Source of the DNA: an uncultured Acetatifactor sp.
GTDB lineage: Bacteria > Bacillota > Clostridia > Lachnospirales > Lachnospiraceae
NCBI GenBank assembly: GCA_910586485.1
Contig: CAJUIA010000004.1
Span: 1 to 64,000, forward strand
Reading direction: 5' to 3'
Length of the DNA: 64,000 nucleotides
The position numbers and the translations under genes were made by a program. Positions 51,222 to 59,528 of the stretch are shown piece after piece; position 1 is the stretch's first letter, and each line of letters starts with the position of its first letter. The notes under the pieces are model-generated. The model was not told the DNA's origin and did no database searches. It was given only the letters and a program-made list of their open reading frames with translations.

Positions 51222-51791
51222 ATGAAGCTGTATCATGGAAGTAATATCGGGGGGATCAGGGTCTTAGAGCCAAGGCAGGCGGATCATGACCGCCCCTTTG
51301 TTTATTTATCTACAATTCCTGTGGTGGCGGCCTTTTATCTGCGCAACGCCGTGGAGAAGCCTTATTATTGGTTTCCCTATGGCTTTGACCAGAGCGGCAT
51401 ACCTGTTTATCATGAATTGTACCCTGATGCCCTCAGGCAGGTATCGGAAGGGGTCAGAGGATATATTTATGAGGTGGAAGCAGGAGAACAACAGGTGATC
51501 CCCTTTAAAAACATTCCCTGCGCAAGGCTGGCCACAGAGCCGGTGGAGGTGACCGGCTGTCTGGAGGTGGAGAACGCATACGCGTTGTTTTTACAATATG
51601 TGGAGCAGGGAGAAATGCGGGTCGGGCGTTTTGAAGATAAATCGGAGCAGGAGCTGGCCAGATGGTATTCCATGCTCAAAGAGTATCTTAAAGAAAAAGA
51701 GATGATCGAGACTCCGGACTGCTCTTATGCGGTGTTTGTAAGAAACAGGTTTCCGGGGGTATGGGAGGAATATCTGAGGGAGGAAGTTTAA
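51222..51791 (+). CDS. YHGS-motif protein, possible ADP-ribosyltransferase-like fold
   Basis: 189 residues from the ATG at 51222 (TGGAGGGAG just upstream). It opens with KLYHGSNIGGIRVLEP, followed by PFVYLSTIPVVAAFYLRNA. The Y-H-G-S/T start and the later Y-L-S/T strand are seen in ART-fold proteins (DUF3990/PARP-like). A late Glu (EQQVIPF or ENAYALF) could be catalytic. No signal peptide. A toxin or protein-modifying role is possible but unproven; no clear immunity or antitoxin gene is identified. Confidence 0.6.
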   Translation: MKLYHGSNIGGIRVLEPRQADHDRPFVYLSTIPVVAAFYLRNAVEKPYYWFPYGFDQSGIPVYHELYPDALRQVSEGVRGYIYEVEAGEQQVIPFKNIPCARLATEPVEVTGCLEVENAYALFLQYVEQGEMRVGRFEDKSEQELARWYSMLKEYLKEKEMIETPDCSYAVFVRNRFPGVWEEYLREEV

Positions 51792-51914
51792 GTATATTGG
51801 AGAAACCATAGTGTGTCCAACGGTTCGCTGTTTATGGTAAAGACATCAGGTATTGCATATGTTATGTTTTCTGTGATGAGATCAATGAAAACAACGCAGA
51901 AAAGGAGAAAAGAT

Positions 51915-51941
51915 ATGGACCTGATTCAAATCGGAAAACTG
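51915..51941 (+). pseudogene. Truncated start of an XRE-type regulator
   Basis: A very good ribosome site (AAAAGGAGAAAAGAT) precedes an ATG reading MDLIQIGK, the typical first residues of XRE regulators. The frame then runs into the antisense of the next gene. It looks like the stump of a gene deleted at the junction with the minus-strand membrane gene. Confidence 0.35.
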
Positions 51942-52888
51942 TTTCCGTTTACAGCGTTACAGAGCAGCGCCGTAATAAGGCCGGAGATCACAATAATCAA
52001 CAGGTCCACAGGGGCCAGTACAATTTCGCCAAGTCCGTCAAAAAAGAAGCCGCTGCCGAACCGGTACAGGTTCCCATGTAAGAGAATCATTTCTCCGGTG
52101 TACATGAGCAGGGTGACAAGAGAAGCGAGAACGGCAGGCAGCAGGATTGCTGTTTTTCTGCTTTTTCCCAGAGTGAAGGAGCCAGCAAAAACACCAACGG
52201 TAACGCCCAGCAGAGCAAAAAAGACGGACATCAGCAGGGCGGACAGGGCAGAAACGGTGAGCTCGCCCCCGCGGTAAAAGGACGTAAAGCAGGCCCAGAT
52301 GCACATTCCCAGAAAGCCAAAAGCAGTAATTGTCTGGAGAGTCAGTATCTTTTTCCGGGTGTTATCCTTTGAACGGATCATGTTGGAAAAGCCGTAAAAG
52401 GAATTGAGCAGGGACAGAATCAGGACCATGGAAATCAGATAAAAATGAAGCTTAAAGGCAGGGCTGTATCCGCCCAGCAGGACATCCACCGCCTCCCAGG
52501 TCCTGGTCTCGTACTGGCGGGGAGGCACCATGCAAAGCGACAGCTGCCAGCCTTCCAGAGGGACGACTTCTGTTGTCTGCACAAGAATATTGGTTTCCAT
52601 CAGTCTCTCAAAAAGAAAAAAGATGCCTACGGACAAGGCGCCGCCGCAGACAAGATCCAGCCTTTTTCCCAGCTTTTGAAACAGGGGAAGCAGCAGTACT
52701 CCCAGGATCAGGGCGACGGAAATCGGAGTGTAGGGTATGATGTACTTCGGATAGCGCTCCATCGGGATGGCGCCGTTTCGCAGCATTTCATTTACTGCCA
52801 GAATTCCCATATATATGGGATAGGCAGAGAGGGCTGTCACGCCGGCCAGAGAAAAAAGATAAAATTTCCGATAGCTTTTGTCCTTCAT
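51926..52888 (-). CDS. Polytopic membrane protein of unknown function
   Basis: 320 residues from the ATG at 52888, seven bases after GGAGG; an ATG six bases earlier overlaps that site. Seven to eight membrane helices, no recognised family. The first half has one long extracytoplasmic loop (about 105-150, QTTEVVPLEGWQLSLCMVPP). The C terminus ends where a truncated XRE start begins on the other strand, so the last residues may have been altered by a deletion. Confidence 0.75.
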   Translation of the reverse strand: MKDKSYRKFYLFSLAGVTALSAYPIYMGILAVNEMLRNGAIPMERYPKYIIPYTPISVALILGVLLLPLFQKLGKRLDLVCGGALSVGIFFLFERLMETNILVQTTEVVPLEGWQLSLCMVPPRQYETRTWEAVDVLLGGYSPAFKLHFYLISMVLILSLLNSFYGFSNMIRSKDNTRKKILTLQTITAFGFLGMCIWACFTSFYRGGELTVSALSALLMSVFFALLGVTVGVFAGSFTLGKSRKTAILLPAVLASLVTLLMYTGEMILLHGNLYRFGSGFFFDGLGEIVLAPVDLLIIVISGLITALLCNAVNGNSFPI

Positions 52889-52972
52889 TTGCATGCCTCC
52901 GGTTTGTTCTTTTCTTTACTCTAACATGAGTGAGGAGGCTTGTCAATAGAATGCGGGTATCGTCAGTTTTTC

Positions 52973-53428
52973 TCAGATGTAAAGCGTATAATTATCCCCC
53001 TTGTGTTTTTTATATTCCAGATCCGAATAAAGGCAGCTCGCACAATCATCCGTTATTTTCCGGAGAGCAGCCTTTGTCATTTCCGTGCAATCGCTTCGCG
53101 ACAGGGCTTCCGATATTTCACAGAACAGAGCTTCACTGTTTTCGCACATATCGCTTGTGGGCACTCCGCTGATATAGTCCATTTCTAATAGTATATACCA
53201 GGAGCTGCGCTCACAGCGGATCCCCGCCATGCGTCTTACAGCCGCAGTAATGCCTGTTTCCTCTAAAACCTCCCGCACGGCGGCTTCCTCCGGCAGTTCG
53301 TTTTCATGGCAGAAGCCGCCGGGGATCAAAAGCTTACCGTTTGCGCCGCCATAGGTATGGCGTACAAGCAGAATTTGGTTATCTTTTCTTACGATACAAC
53401 CTACTGAAAAACTATAGTTATCTTTCAT
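52973..53428 (-). CDS. Nudix hydrolase
   Basis: 151 residues. Nudix box GGFCHENELPEEAAVREV followed by LEETGI (about 38-61). The N terminus SVGCIVRKDNQILLVRHTYG resembles ADP-ribose/NTP-type Nudix enzymes. GGAGG lies ten bases before the ATG. The substrate is undetermined. Confidence 0.9.
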   Translation of the reverse strand: MKDNYSFSVGCIVRKDNQILLVRHTYGGANGKLLIPGGFCHENELPEEAAVREVLEETGITAAVRRMAGIRCERSSWYILLEMDYISGVPTSDMCENSEALFCEISEALSRSDCTEMTKAALRKITDDCASCLYSDLEYKKHKGDNYTLYI

Positions 53429-53502
53429 GACTTCAACACCTCCGCCGCATAAAGTTCTATCATTTCTTCAGCCACCTGCTCAGGCGGCCGTGATACTGCA
53501 TC

Positions 53503-54150
53503 TCATACCGTTTTCGCATGTTCCTTCAGGAAGATGCCCAGTTCCTGGAAATTACTTACGATATTGCCGGAATAAGCCTCGTGATCTCTGTTAAACAAAA
53601 CCGTCTCCAGTCCTGCTTTCCGGGCGGCATTTATGTTTCGGACGCTGTTATCCACAAAAATGCAATTCCGGGGCCTGCATTGCAGGCGCTCCAGCGTATG
53701 GGTAAAAATTCGGGCTTCCGGCTTGCGCATATGGATTTCCCCACTGACAATAGCATCTTTAAAATATTTTTGAAGCCCATATAACGAAAACAGGTATTTA
53801 CTCCATTCTCTGACATCATTTGAAAACAGCACAAAATCATATTGCCTGTAATGACATTCCGCGAACCTGATGAAGTCAGGATCCAGAGTCAAATAATGGG
53901 TGAGATAATCCTCCATGGCTTCCTGCGGATCCGGATAGCCTAACCGGGAAAGAAATTCATCAGAACTGATTTCTCCGTTTCCAGCCTTCGTAAACAGGCA
54001 TTCCTCCCGAAAGGCCCTGGTAAGCCGGTCATGCTCTTTGACATCAAAATGTTCATAAGTGTAGGGGATGAAATATCCTTTACTTTCCTTTATGATTACT
54101 CCATACATATCAAGCAGCAGAATGGGTTTATTCTTTGGCTTTTCTTCCAT
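53503..54150 (-). CDS. HAD-superfamily hydrolase
   Basis: 215 residues. Motif I is LLLDMYGVI, motif II LFSNDVREW, motif III lysine MRKPEARIF, and motif IV FVDNSVRNINAA. The second motif-I position is Tyr instead of Asp (DxY), so phosphatase activity may be weak or the reaction different. It overlaps the end of the XRE-methyltransferase gene by 23 bases, so the two are coupled. The substrate is unknown. Confidence 0.88.
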   Translation of the reverse strand: MEEKPKNKPILLLDMYGVIIKESKGYFIPYTYEHFDVKEHDRLTRAFREECLFTKAGNGEISSDEFLSRLGYPDPQEAMEDYLTHYLTLDPDFIRFAECHYRQYDFVLFSNDVREWSKYLFSLYGLQKYFKDAIVSGEIHMRKPEARIFTHTLERLQCRPRNCIFVDNSVRNINAARKAGLETVLFNRDHEAYSGNIVSNFQELGIFLKEHAKTV

Positions 54151-55303
54151 AAGAAATCATTTTTCCTTTCATAAATGTATATCCGGCTTCAGGGTGATCG
54201 GCAAAGAATTTTGCAATTTCAAGATTACGATTGCAGTAATCTTCCGCCTCTTTCCGGGAGAGACCATGGGTCAGCAGATGCAGGATCAGCGCATTCCTTT
54301 CCTCTTCGCTGATGCCGGCGCTCCAATCATTGTAGGCGATAAAATCTTTCTTTGTTTCCTCGTACTCCGGAGAATGCGGGGTCACAAATTCCACCTTGTC
54401 ATTCATTCTCACGTCAACATCCGTCAGCCCCAGTTTCTGCATAATATGTGCGGTTCTGATGGCAATCGCATAATCTCTGCCCTGCATGGTAAGCTCGGTG
54501 CGCCATTTTTTTTCCAACCCCTCATGCCGGCACAGCTCCTGATAGTCCATGCCGTCAATATAAAGCCCGCAGCACTCAAACTCCCTGTTTGCGTCAATGC
54601 AGACCACATATCCACCCGGTTTTGCAAAGGAAATCATCTTTCGAATAAAAGCCTCAGGGTTGTCCAGATGCCTGAGAACCGCCTGACAAATCACAATATC
54701 ATATTGACTTTCGGCGGAATATGCAAAGACATTTTTGCAGATAAAATTTACCTGCGATTTCAAGGCAGTCGTCTCCCCAGCAGTTTCTTTTTCCAGAGCG
54801 GCTTTCTCATTCTGTATTTTAAAAAGGTTCTTTCCCTTTTTGATTAAGTCTTCCGCAAAATCAATTCCCGTGTAGGTGCTTTCCGCAGGCAGACAGGGAA
54901 GCAGGAGCATTCCCAGAAATCCATAGCCGCAGCCGCAGTCCAGCAGGGAGACAGGCTCGGTAATTTTCCAGACCTGTGATACGAGAAAGCGGGCATAATC
55001 CTCATTCCAATAATTTTTCCGTGTCCGCAGAAGGTATTCCAGCTTTTGATTCCAGAAATCTTTGGTGGCTGTTTTTTCGGGGAGATAGGTTTCTCCCTCC
55101 AGGGGCTTTAAACCCAGCAGTTGGTCGGTGGACACGTTAAAAAAATCAGCTAATAGTGGCAGGATGGTAATGTCCGGCATATTAACGCCGGTTTCCCATT
55201 TACTGATCGTCTGAAAGGAGACGCCGATGCAGTCCGCAAGCTCCTGCTGTGTTATCTTCTTGATTTTACGCAAATCGGCAATGCGCAGTGATATATTGTT
55301 CAT
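54128..55303 (-). CDS. XRE regulator fused to a SAM methyltransferase
   Basis: 391 residues. Residues 1-64 are a Cro/CI-type helix-turn-helix (QQELADCIGVSFQTISKWETG). Residues about 95-300 are a class I methyltransferase (LLDCGCGYGFLGML, then TGIDFAEDLI and the QAVLRHLDNPEAF motif). A C-terminal helical part ends the protein. Such fusions may methylate a small molecule and regulate their own operon. GGGAG precedes the ATG. It is the first gene of an operon with the HAD hydrolase (23-base overlap). Confidence 0.88.
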   Translation of the reverse strand: MNNISLRIADLRKIKKITQQELADCIGVSFQTISKWETGVNMPDITILPLLADFFNVSTDQLLGLKPLEGETYLPEKTATKDFWNQKLEYLLRTRKNYWNEDYARFLVSQVWKITEPVSLLDCGCGYGFLGMLLLPCLPAESTYTGIDFAEDLIKKGKNLFKIQNEKAALEKETAGETTALKSQVNFICKNVFAYSAESQYDIVICQAVLRHLDNPEAFIRKMISFAKPGGYVVCIDANREFECCGLYIDGMDYQELCRHEGLEKKWRTELTMQGRDYAIAIRTAHIMQKLGLTDVDVRMNDKVEFVTPHSPEYEETKKDFIAYNDWSAGISEEERNALILHLLTHGLSRKEAEDYCNRNLEIAKFFADHPEAGYTFMKGKMISYGRKAKE

Positions 55304-55532
55304 GTGAATCTCCCGGCTTAAGCCTTCCTGTGATTAAAACATATCATTTACTTGGATTATATCAAAAATCAGGACGTTTGTATTCTTATGAATCGGAGAA
55401 TATTTTCGCCCGGAAGGCGAACGAAGAGCAAATTCCTGTCTGCCGGACAAATTTTGCCTGTATGACGAAATGTCTGTTCTTTTCGTCCTGCAGATGTTAT
55501 ACTTTGTTAAGCATAAAAGGGAGGGATATATT

Positions 55533-56018
55533 ATGTTTCATTTTGGATTTTCTTATGTGGGCCTAATTTATCTTGTGATGCTGTTTCTGCCCAATATACT
55601 CTGGACCAAAAACCAGCCTGCGGGCTATGAAAATTATGTAAAGAATGAAAGCAAGGCCTTACAGATTCTGGAGAGGATCGGGGAAGTGACAGTATGCTGC
55701 TTAATGCTGATATTTACGGATTTTAATGTGCGGACAGACTCCGCGTGGTGTATCTGGCTGCTGATTTCCTTCCTGTTGATGCTGTTGTATGAAACATACT
55801 GGGTTCGATATTTCAGGAGTAAAAAGCGCATGGCGGATTTTTACAGGGGGATCTGCGGCATCCCGCTGGCGGGAGCCACCCTGCCGGTAATGGCATTTTT
55901 TCTGCTGGGGATCTACGGGCGCAACGTATTTCTTCTGGCGGCCACAGTTGTTTTGGGGATCGGGCATATCGGCATTCATGCAGGCCATCGCAAAGAGATT
56001 GAAGGGGAGGCAGAGTGA
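55533..56018 (+). CDS. Small polytopic membrane protein
   Basis: 161 residues from the ATG at 55533 (GGGAGGG upstream), four predicted membrane helices. The N terminus FHFGFSYVGLIYLVMLFLPNILWTK and the KNESKALQILERIGE segment are typical of a conserved clostridial membrane family without assigned function. Its TGA overlaps a following ATG (TGATG at 56016-56020), so a coupled second gene once existed here. Confidence 0.75.
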   Translation: MFHFGFSYVGLIYLVMLFLPNILWTKNQPAGYENYVKNESKALQILERIGEVTVCCLMLIFTDFNVRTDSAWCIWLLISFLLMLLYETYWVRYFRSKKRMADFYRGICGIPLAGATLPVMAFFLLGIYGRNVFLLAATVVLGIGHIGIHAGHRKEIEGEAE

Positions 56019-56050
56019 TGGAGACATTTTATGAGCCGATGACGGGGTAA
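56018..56050 (+). pseudogene. Ten-codon stump of a coupled downstream gene
   Basis: ATG overlapping the previous stop, with GGGGAGG seven bases upstream, encodes METFYEPMTG and then stops at TAA (56048-56050). It lies right at the 3' boundary of the OTU-protein gene. It probably marks where a second operon gene was cut off. Confidence 0.4.
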
Positions 56051-56060
56051 AACAGCGGAA

Positions 56061-57560
56061 TCAATTATCAGCCAGGCCGGTAAAATGGCCGATGCCCTGC
56101 GGGTCTGCCGGGGGCAGGAAGCAGATATAATAATGGTTTTGGGAGCCGCCGCCCTGGGGAACAAAGTCGATCAGTACGGTTTCCACACTGCCACCCGTGG
56201 CCGGAGCAGCTTGGTTGTGGACTTCAGCCATTACGGTAATGGTAACATGAAACAGGTTTGCAAACTGCTGTATATGCTGATACTCTACCGGAGCGCCTGC
56301 CAGCAGGGGGGCCGTGCCGTTTTGCAGATCCACAAAGCGGTCTCGCAGGGCGCTGGCATTTTCGATTCCCGATATATTCATAAGGGGGAACATCGCCTCA
56401 AAAAAGCAGTTGTTGGCACTTTTGGATTGGAAACTCAGAATGCGGACGGCATTGGCGGACAATCCTTCAACGCGCTGCATTCCGGAGGTTCTTGCCCCTA
56501 CGGGCCGGGTAATCAAACGGGCAGCGGATTCTTCCCCGCTTCCCGCCGCAGGCTTTGGCCTGTCAATAAAATCATATTGCATCGGCAGCACGTCATGGGG
56601 CACCATGATCTGCACATCATGTACCATGCCGGAAATATAATCCCAAAGGGCATCCTTGTTTCCTATGATAGTATTATATTCGGCCGCACCGCATTCCTGA
56701 AGTGCGGTGAGTTCATGGGCGGCGCGCAGGGCAATGCCCTCAATAATATTTAGTCCCTGAAGAAAATTTCCAGACAGATAATCGTGAATATGGGTGTCAT
56801 GTTCACGTCCATCCGGTGTCTCCAGGAAAATGTCCTGCTTCGCCGTGGGAAGAAACAGTGACAGCATACTGATCAGTGGCGTGGCAGGATCCAGTTGTCT
56901 CTTAAAATCAGGCGGGAACTTTTCAGGCAATTTCGGGATATTTTCCATTTTAGCGGGTCTGTAAAAGTTACGTTTTGTAATGGATTTCGGGGTCGCCTCC
57001 GTTTTTAAGAATATGCTGGCCATAAGTTTTAAAAAGCTTTTGCTCTGTCCCTGGACGGCACTTTCGGTCTGCTTCGCCAAGGCTGGATGGATTATATCTC
57101 TGCCGCTTTCGGATTGATTTGCCATATCATGCAGGATCGCCCAGGCATCTTTCAAAATGTTAAGCCTTTGATTAAGCGGAACGGTATAACGATAGCGGCC
57201 AAAACGTGTTGCACTGCGAGGCGGCGCACCTGCTCTTTCCAGAAAAAAGAACACAAAGCCCGTGTTGCGGAACATGGCGGTATCTACATCCTGACTTTTG
57301 GATATGCTTGCTTTTTCACTTACCGTTCTCAAGTCTGTCGGTGCTTTCTCTTCCAATATCTGATTGGCTTTCAGGTAATCTGTGGAATGCAGTACTGTCA
57401 AGCTTGGATTATGGGTATAATGGCTTAAGCATGCTTCCTGTGAGAGTGTGTGTCTGACAAGTTTAAGCACAGTATCAAAGACATTGTGGGACCGTTTGGA
57501 ATGTGCACTCTTTGCAAGATGAAGCTGCATTAGGTGATGCTGGCTTAAGGCCTGAACCAT
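56061..57560 (-). CDS. OTU-like cysteine protease, candidate effector/toxin
   Basis: 499 residues, no signal peptide or membrane helix. Residues about 375-480 carry an OTU/papain-type pair: C385 in SANNCFFEAMF and H476 in NHYYICFL, about 90 residues apart, with an intervening QQFANLFHVTITVMAE strand. Residues about 50-140 hold a separate module (SLTVLHSTDYLKANQIL...FRNTGFVFFFLE...RFGRYRYTVPL) that could be ADP-ribosyltransferase-like. The start overlaps the upstream gene by 16 bases. The acidic Asp of the OTU triad is not certain. It is a candidate host- or competitor-directed effector; no immunity gene is evident. Confidence 0.55.
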   Translation of the reverse strand: MVQALSQHHLMQLHLAKSAHSKRSHNVFDTVLKLVRHTLSQEACLSHYTHNPSLTVLHSTDYLKANQILEEKAPTDLRTVSEKASISKSQDVDTAMFRNTGFVFFFLERAGAPPRSATRFGRYRYTVPLNQRLNILKDAWAILHDMANQSESGRDIIHPALAKQTESAVQGQSKSFLKLMASIFLKTEATPKSITKRNFYRPAKMENIPKLPEKFPPDFKRQLDPATPLISMLSLFLPTAKQDIFLETPDGREHDTHIHDYLSGNFLQGLNIIEGIALRAAHELTALQECGAAEYNTIIGNKDALWDYISGMVHDVQIMVPHDVLPMQYDFIDRPKPAAGSGEESAARLITRPVGARTSGMQRVEGLSANAVRILSFQSKSANNCFFEAMFPLMNISGIENASALRDRFVDLQNGTAPLLAGAPVEYQHIQQFANLFHVTITVMAEVHNQAAPATGGSVETVLIDFVPQGGGSQNHYYICFLPPADPQGIGHFTGLADN

Positions 57561-57937
57561 ATCAAATTCAGGGCTGTCTGAAGCCGGGGATTTTTTTCAC
57601 CGGCATTTATTCTTTCTGCCAGCAAATCCAGCAGTACATGCAGATGGCGCTGCTGGGCGGCTCTTTGCGGGGCAGTGTTAGGAAGCGCATCGTATTCCCG
57701 CGTGAGCCTTGCAAAATCCGGGCCAAACGCCCTAGGGTCAATGCCCTGTTCCCGAAGGCGGTCCGCCAGTGGAGCCGTTTGTTTCCGCTGGATCACGTCC
57801 TGAGCCGGTTTGCTGTAACGAATAAACATGCTTTTGCGGGAGGAAGCCGAGTCCTCTGTCTCACAATGTCTTCGGTCTGCGCGGCCTTTTGACTGCCGGG
57901 CCATCGTATGCTTTTCCTGATCGGCAAATTCCAACAT
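57545..57937 (-). CDS. VIQRK-motif protein upstream of the OTU protease
   Basis: 130 residues from the ATG at 57937 (AGGAGG upstream); the longer frame back to 58180 is unlikely. Highly charged, with the segment SKPAQDVIQRKQTAPLAD (about 40-57). Short V-I/V-Q-R-K motifs of this kind are known from memory in proteins loaded into contractile injection systems or next to DUF4157 domains. The rest is helical (RLREQGIDPRAFGPDFARLT). It is translationally linked to the OTU gene (16-base overlap), suggesting chaperone, adaptor or leader-module function. Confidence 0.5.
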   Translation of the reverse strand: MLEFADQEKHTMARQSKGRADRRHCETEDSASSRKSMFIRYSKPAQDVIQRKQTAPLADRLREQGIDPRAFGPDFARLTREYDALPNTAPQRAAQQRHLHVLLDLLAERINAGEKNPRLQTALNLIWFRP

Positions 57938-58072
57938 TGTCTGTTCCTCCTGGTGTGCCCTATGGTTTCTCAGTTGTACTTTATTACAACAGGGCAGTAT
58001 ATGACAGCAATGTGGCAGAAAAGCCAATATGCAGGTGGAAAAGGCAGAATCCACAGGGGTTGAAATTTTTTG

Positions 58073-58101
58073 TTGACATGATTTATTATATGTGCTAATC
58101 T
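58073..58101 (+). promoter_or_regulatory. Promoter of the tetR-ABC operon
   Basis: TTGACA (58073-58078), a 17-base spacer and TAATCT (58096-58101). Confidence 0.8.
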
Positions 58102-58122
58102 GAATTAGATGTTTTAAAACAT
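58095..58122. promoter_or_regulatory. Double palindromic operator, probable TetR site
   Basis: CTAAT-ctga-ATTAG (58095-58108) overlaps the -10 box and is followed directly by the perfect 14-base palindrome ATGTTTTAAAACAT (58109-58122) at the transcription start. It is placed for repression by the TetR protein encoded 88 bases on. Confidence 0.7.
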
Positions 58123-58209
58123 ATGATTTAAAACCAGTGATTTCAAATATGCAGCAGGACGTAATGCAGATGTACAGCAAATGGACCAGGCTGAGAAAGG
58201 GAGGTATTC

Positions 58210-58782
58210 ATGCCGCCAAAGGCAAAATTTTCCAGGGAAGAAATTGTGGAGGCCGCGCTGGCGATTGTAAGAGAGGGGGGCGCCGGGGTGCTGACTTCAA
58301 GGGCGCTGGGAGAAAGGCTTGACAGCTCGGCCAGGCCGATCTTTACGGTTTTTCGAAATATGGAAGAGGTACAGCAGGCAGTATTCAATGCGGCAAAAGC
58401 GCTTTACAGAGAATATGTGCAGCGGGGACTGGCGGAAAAACCGGCATTTAAAGGGGTGGGAACACAGTATATTCTGTTTGCCGTCAACGAACCGAAGCTG
58501 TTTCAGCTTCTTTTTATGACAGAGCACGGTCAGGTGCCGGAGCTTTCGACGGTGCTTCCGCTGATCGACGAGAGCTATGAGCAGATATTGCTGTCCGTTC
58601 AGGAGGGCTACGGAGTAGATCAGATTACTGCCGAAAAGCTGTACCGTCATTTGTGGATATATTCTCACGGTATCGCAGCCTTGTGTGCCACGGGAATGTG
58701 TCATTTTACAGGGGAAGAGATTGGCAGGATGATGACGGAGGTATTTGTCAGCCTCTTAAAGAACAGGGAGAGTTTAGTGTAG
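58210..58782 (+). CDS. TetR/AcrR family transcriptional regulator
   Basis: 190 residues. The N-terminal helix-turn-helix (8-55) reads SREEIVEAALAIVREGG...LTSRALGERLDSSARPIFTVFRNMEEV. The C-terminal helical domain is of the WHG type (YLSHGIAAL-like YSHGIAALCATG). GGGAGG lies five bases before the ATG. It is first in the operon with the ABC genes and lies behind two palindromes. Confidence 0.92.
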   Translation: MPPKAKFSREEIVEAALAIVREGGAGVLTSRALGERLDSSARPIFTVFRNMEEVQQAVFNAAKALYREYVQRGLAEKPAFKGVGTQYILFAVNEPKLFQLLFMTEHGQVPELSTVLPLIDESYEQILLSVQEGYGVDQITAEKLYRHLWIYSHGIAALCATGMCHFTGEEIGRMMTEVFVSLLKNRESLV

Positions 58783-58824
58783 TGTAAAGATACAATGTTA
58801 TCTTGCCGGGCAGAAGGAGGAATT

Positions 58825-59517
58825 ATGATTGAAGTGAAGGAAATTACAAAGAATTACGGAAACGGTGAAAGCAGCTTTCAGGTTTTGAAGGGAATCAGCC
58901 TGAAAATAGAGGACGGAGAGTTTGTGGTGATCCTGGGGGCATCCGGATCGGGAAAATCTACCTTTTTGAATGTGGCTTCAGGGCTTGAGCGGCCGGAGAG
59001 CGGAAAGGTGCTGTATGACGGGAAGGATATTACAGCTTTTTCCGACAGTGAGTTGACCGAGTTTCGAAAAGAAAACATAGGCTTTATCTTCCAGCAGTAT
59101 TATCTGCTGCAGAATATGAATGTTGAGAAAAACGTAAAAATGGGGGCTGACCTGGCCGGCAACCGGGATTATAAAAAGGTGATCGAAGCGGTGGGGCTGG
59201 GGAAGAAGCTGCATAAATATCCAAGTGAGCTTTCCGGCGGTGAGCAGCAGCGTGTCTCCGTGGCAAGAGCCCTGGCAAAGAATCCGAAGTATTTATTCCT
59301 GGATGAGCCTACGGGAGCGCTGGATGAAGAAACGGGGCGGCAGGTGCTGGACTATATCTGTGAGCTGCAAAAGGAATACGGATTTACCGTCATTATGGTA
59401 ACCCATAACCTGAATATTGCGGAAATGGCAGATACTGTAATCCGAATGAACAGCGGAAGAGTGGCGGAGATCTATAAAAACCAGGTACGAAAGACGGCGT
59501 ATGAGATCGGTTGGTAA
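58825..59517 (+). CDS. MacB/LolD-type ABC transporter ATPase
   Basis: 230 residues from the ATG at 58825 (GGAGG). Walker A is GASGSGKST, the Q-loop FQQYYLL, the signature LSGGEQQR, and Walker B LFLDEPTGALD with VTHN. It works with the FtsX-like permease encoded 11 bases on. Such pairs expel or sense antimicrobial peptides or move lipids in Firmicutes. Confidence 0.95.
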   Translation: MIEVKEITKNYGNGESSFQVLKGISLKIEDGEFVVILGASGSGKSTFLNVASGLERPESGKVLYDGKDITAFSDSELTEFRKENIGFIFQQYYLLQNMNVEKNVKMGADLAGNRDYKKVIEAVGLGKKLHKYPSELSGGEQQRVSVARALAKNPKYLFLDEPTGALDEETGRQVLDYICELQKEYGFTVIMVTHNLNIAEMADTVIRMNSGRVAEIYKNQVRKTAYEIGW

Positions 59518-59528
59518 AGGAGAAAGCG

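Noticed and set aside
51813..52277. Plus-strand ORF of 154 codons
   Set aside because: Only its ATG at 51915 has a real ribosome site; past about eight codons it is antisense to the membrane-protein gene. Kept only as a truncated regulator start.
57938..58180. Longer N terminus for the VIQRK protein
   Set aside because: The extra 81 residues are Cys/Ile-rich, span the divergent tetR promoter and lack a ribosome site, whereas the ATG at 57937 has AGGAGG.
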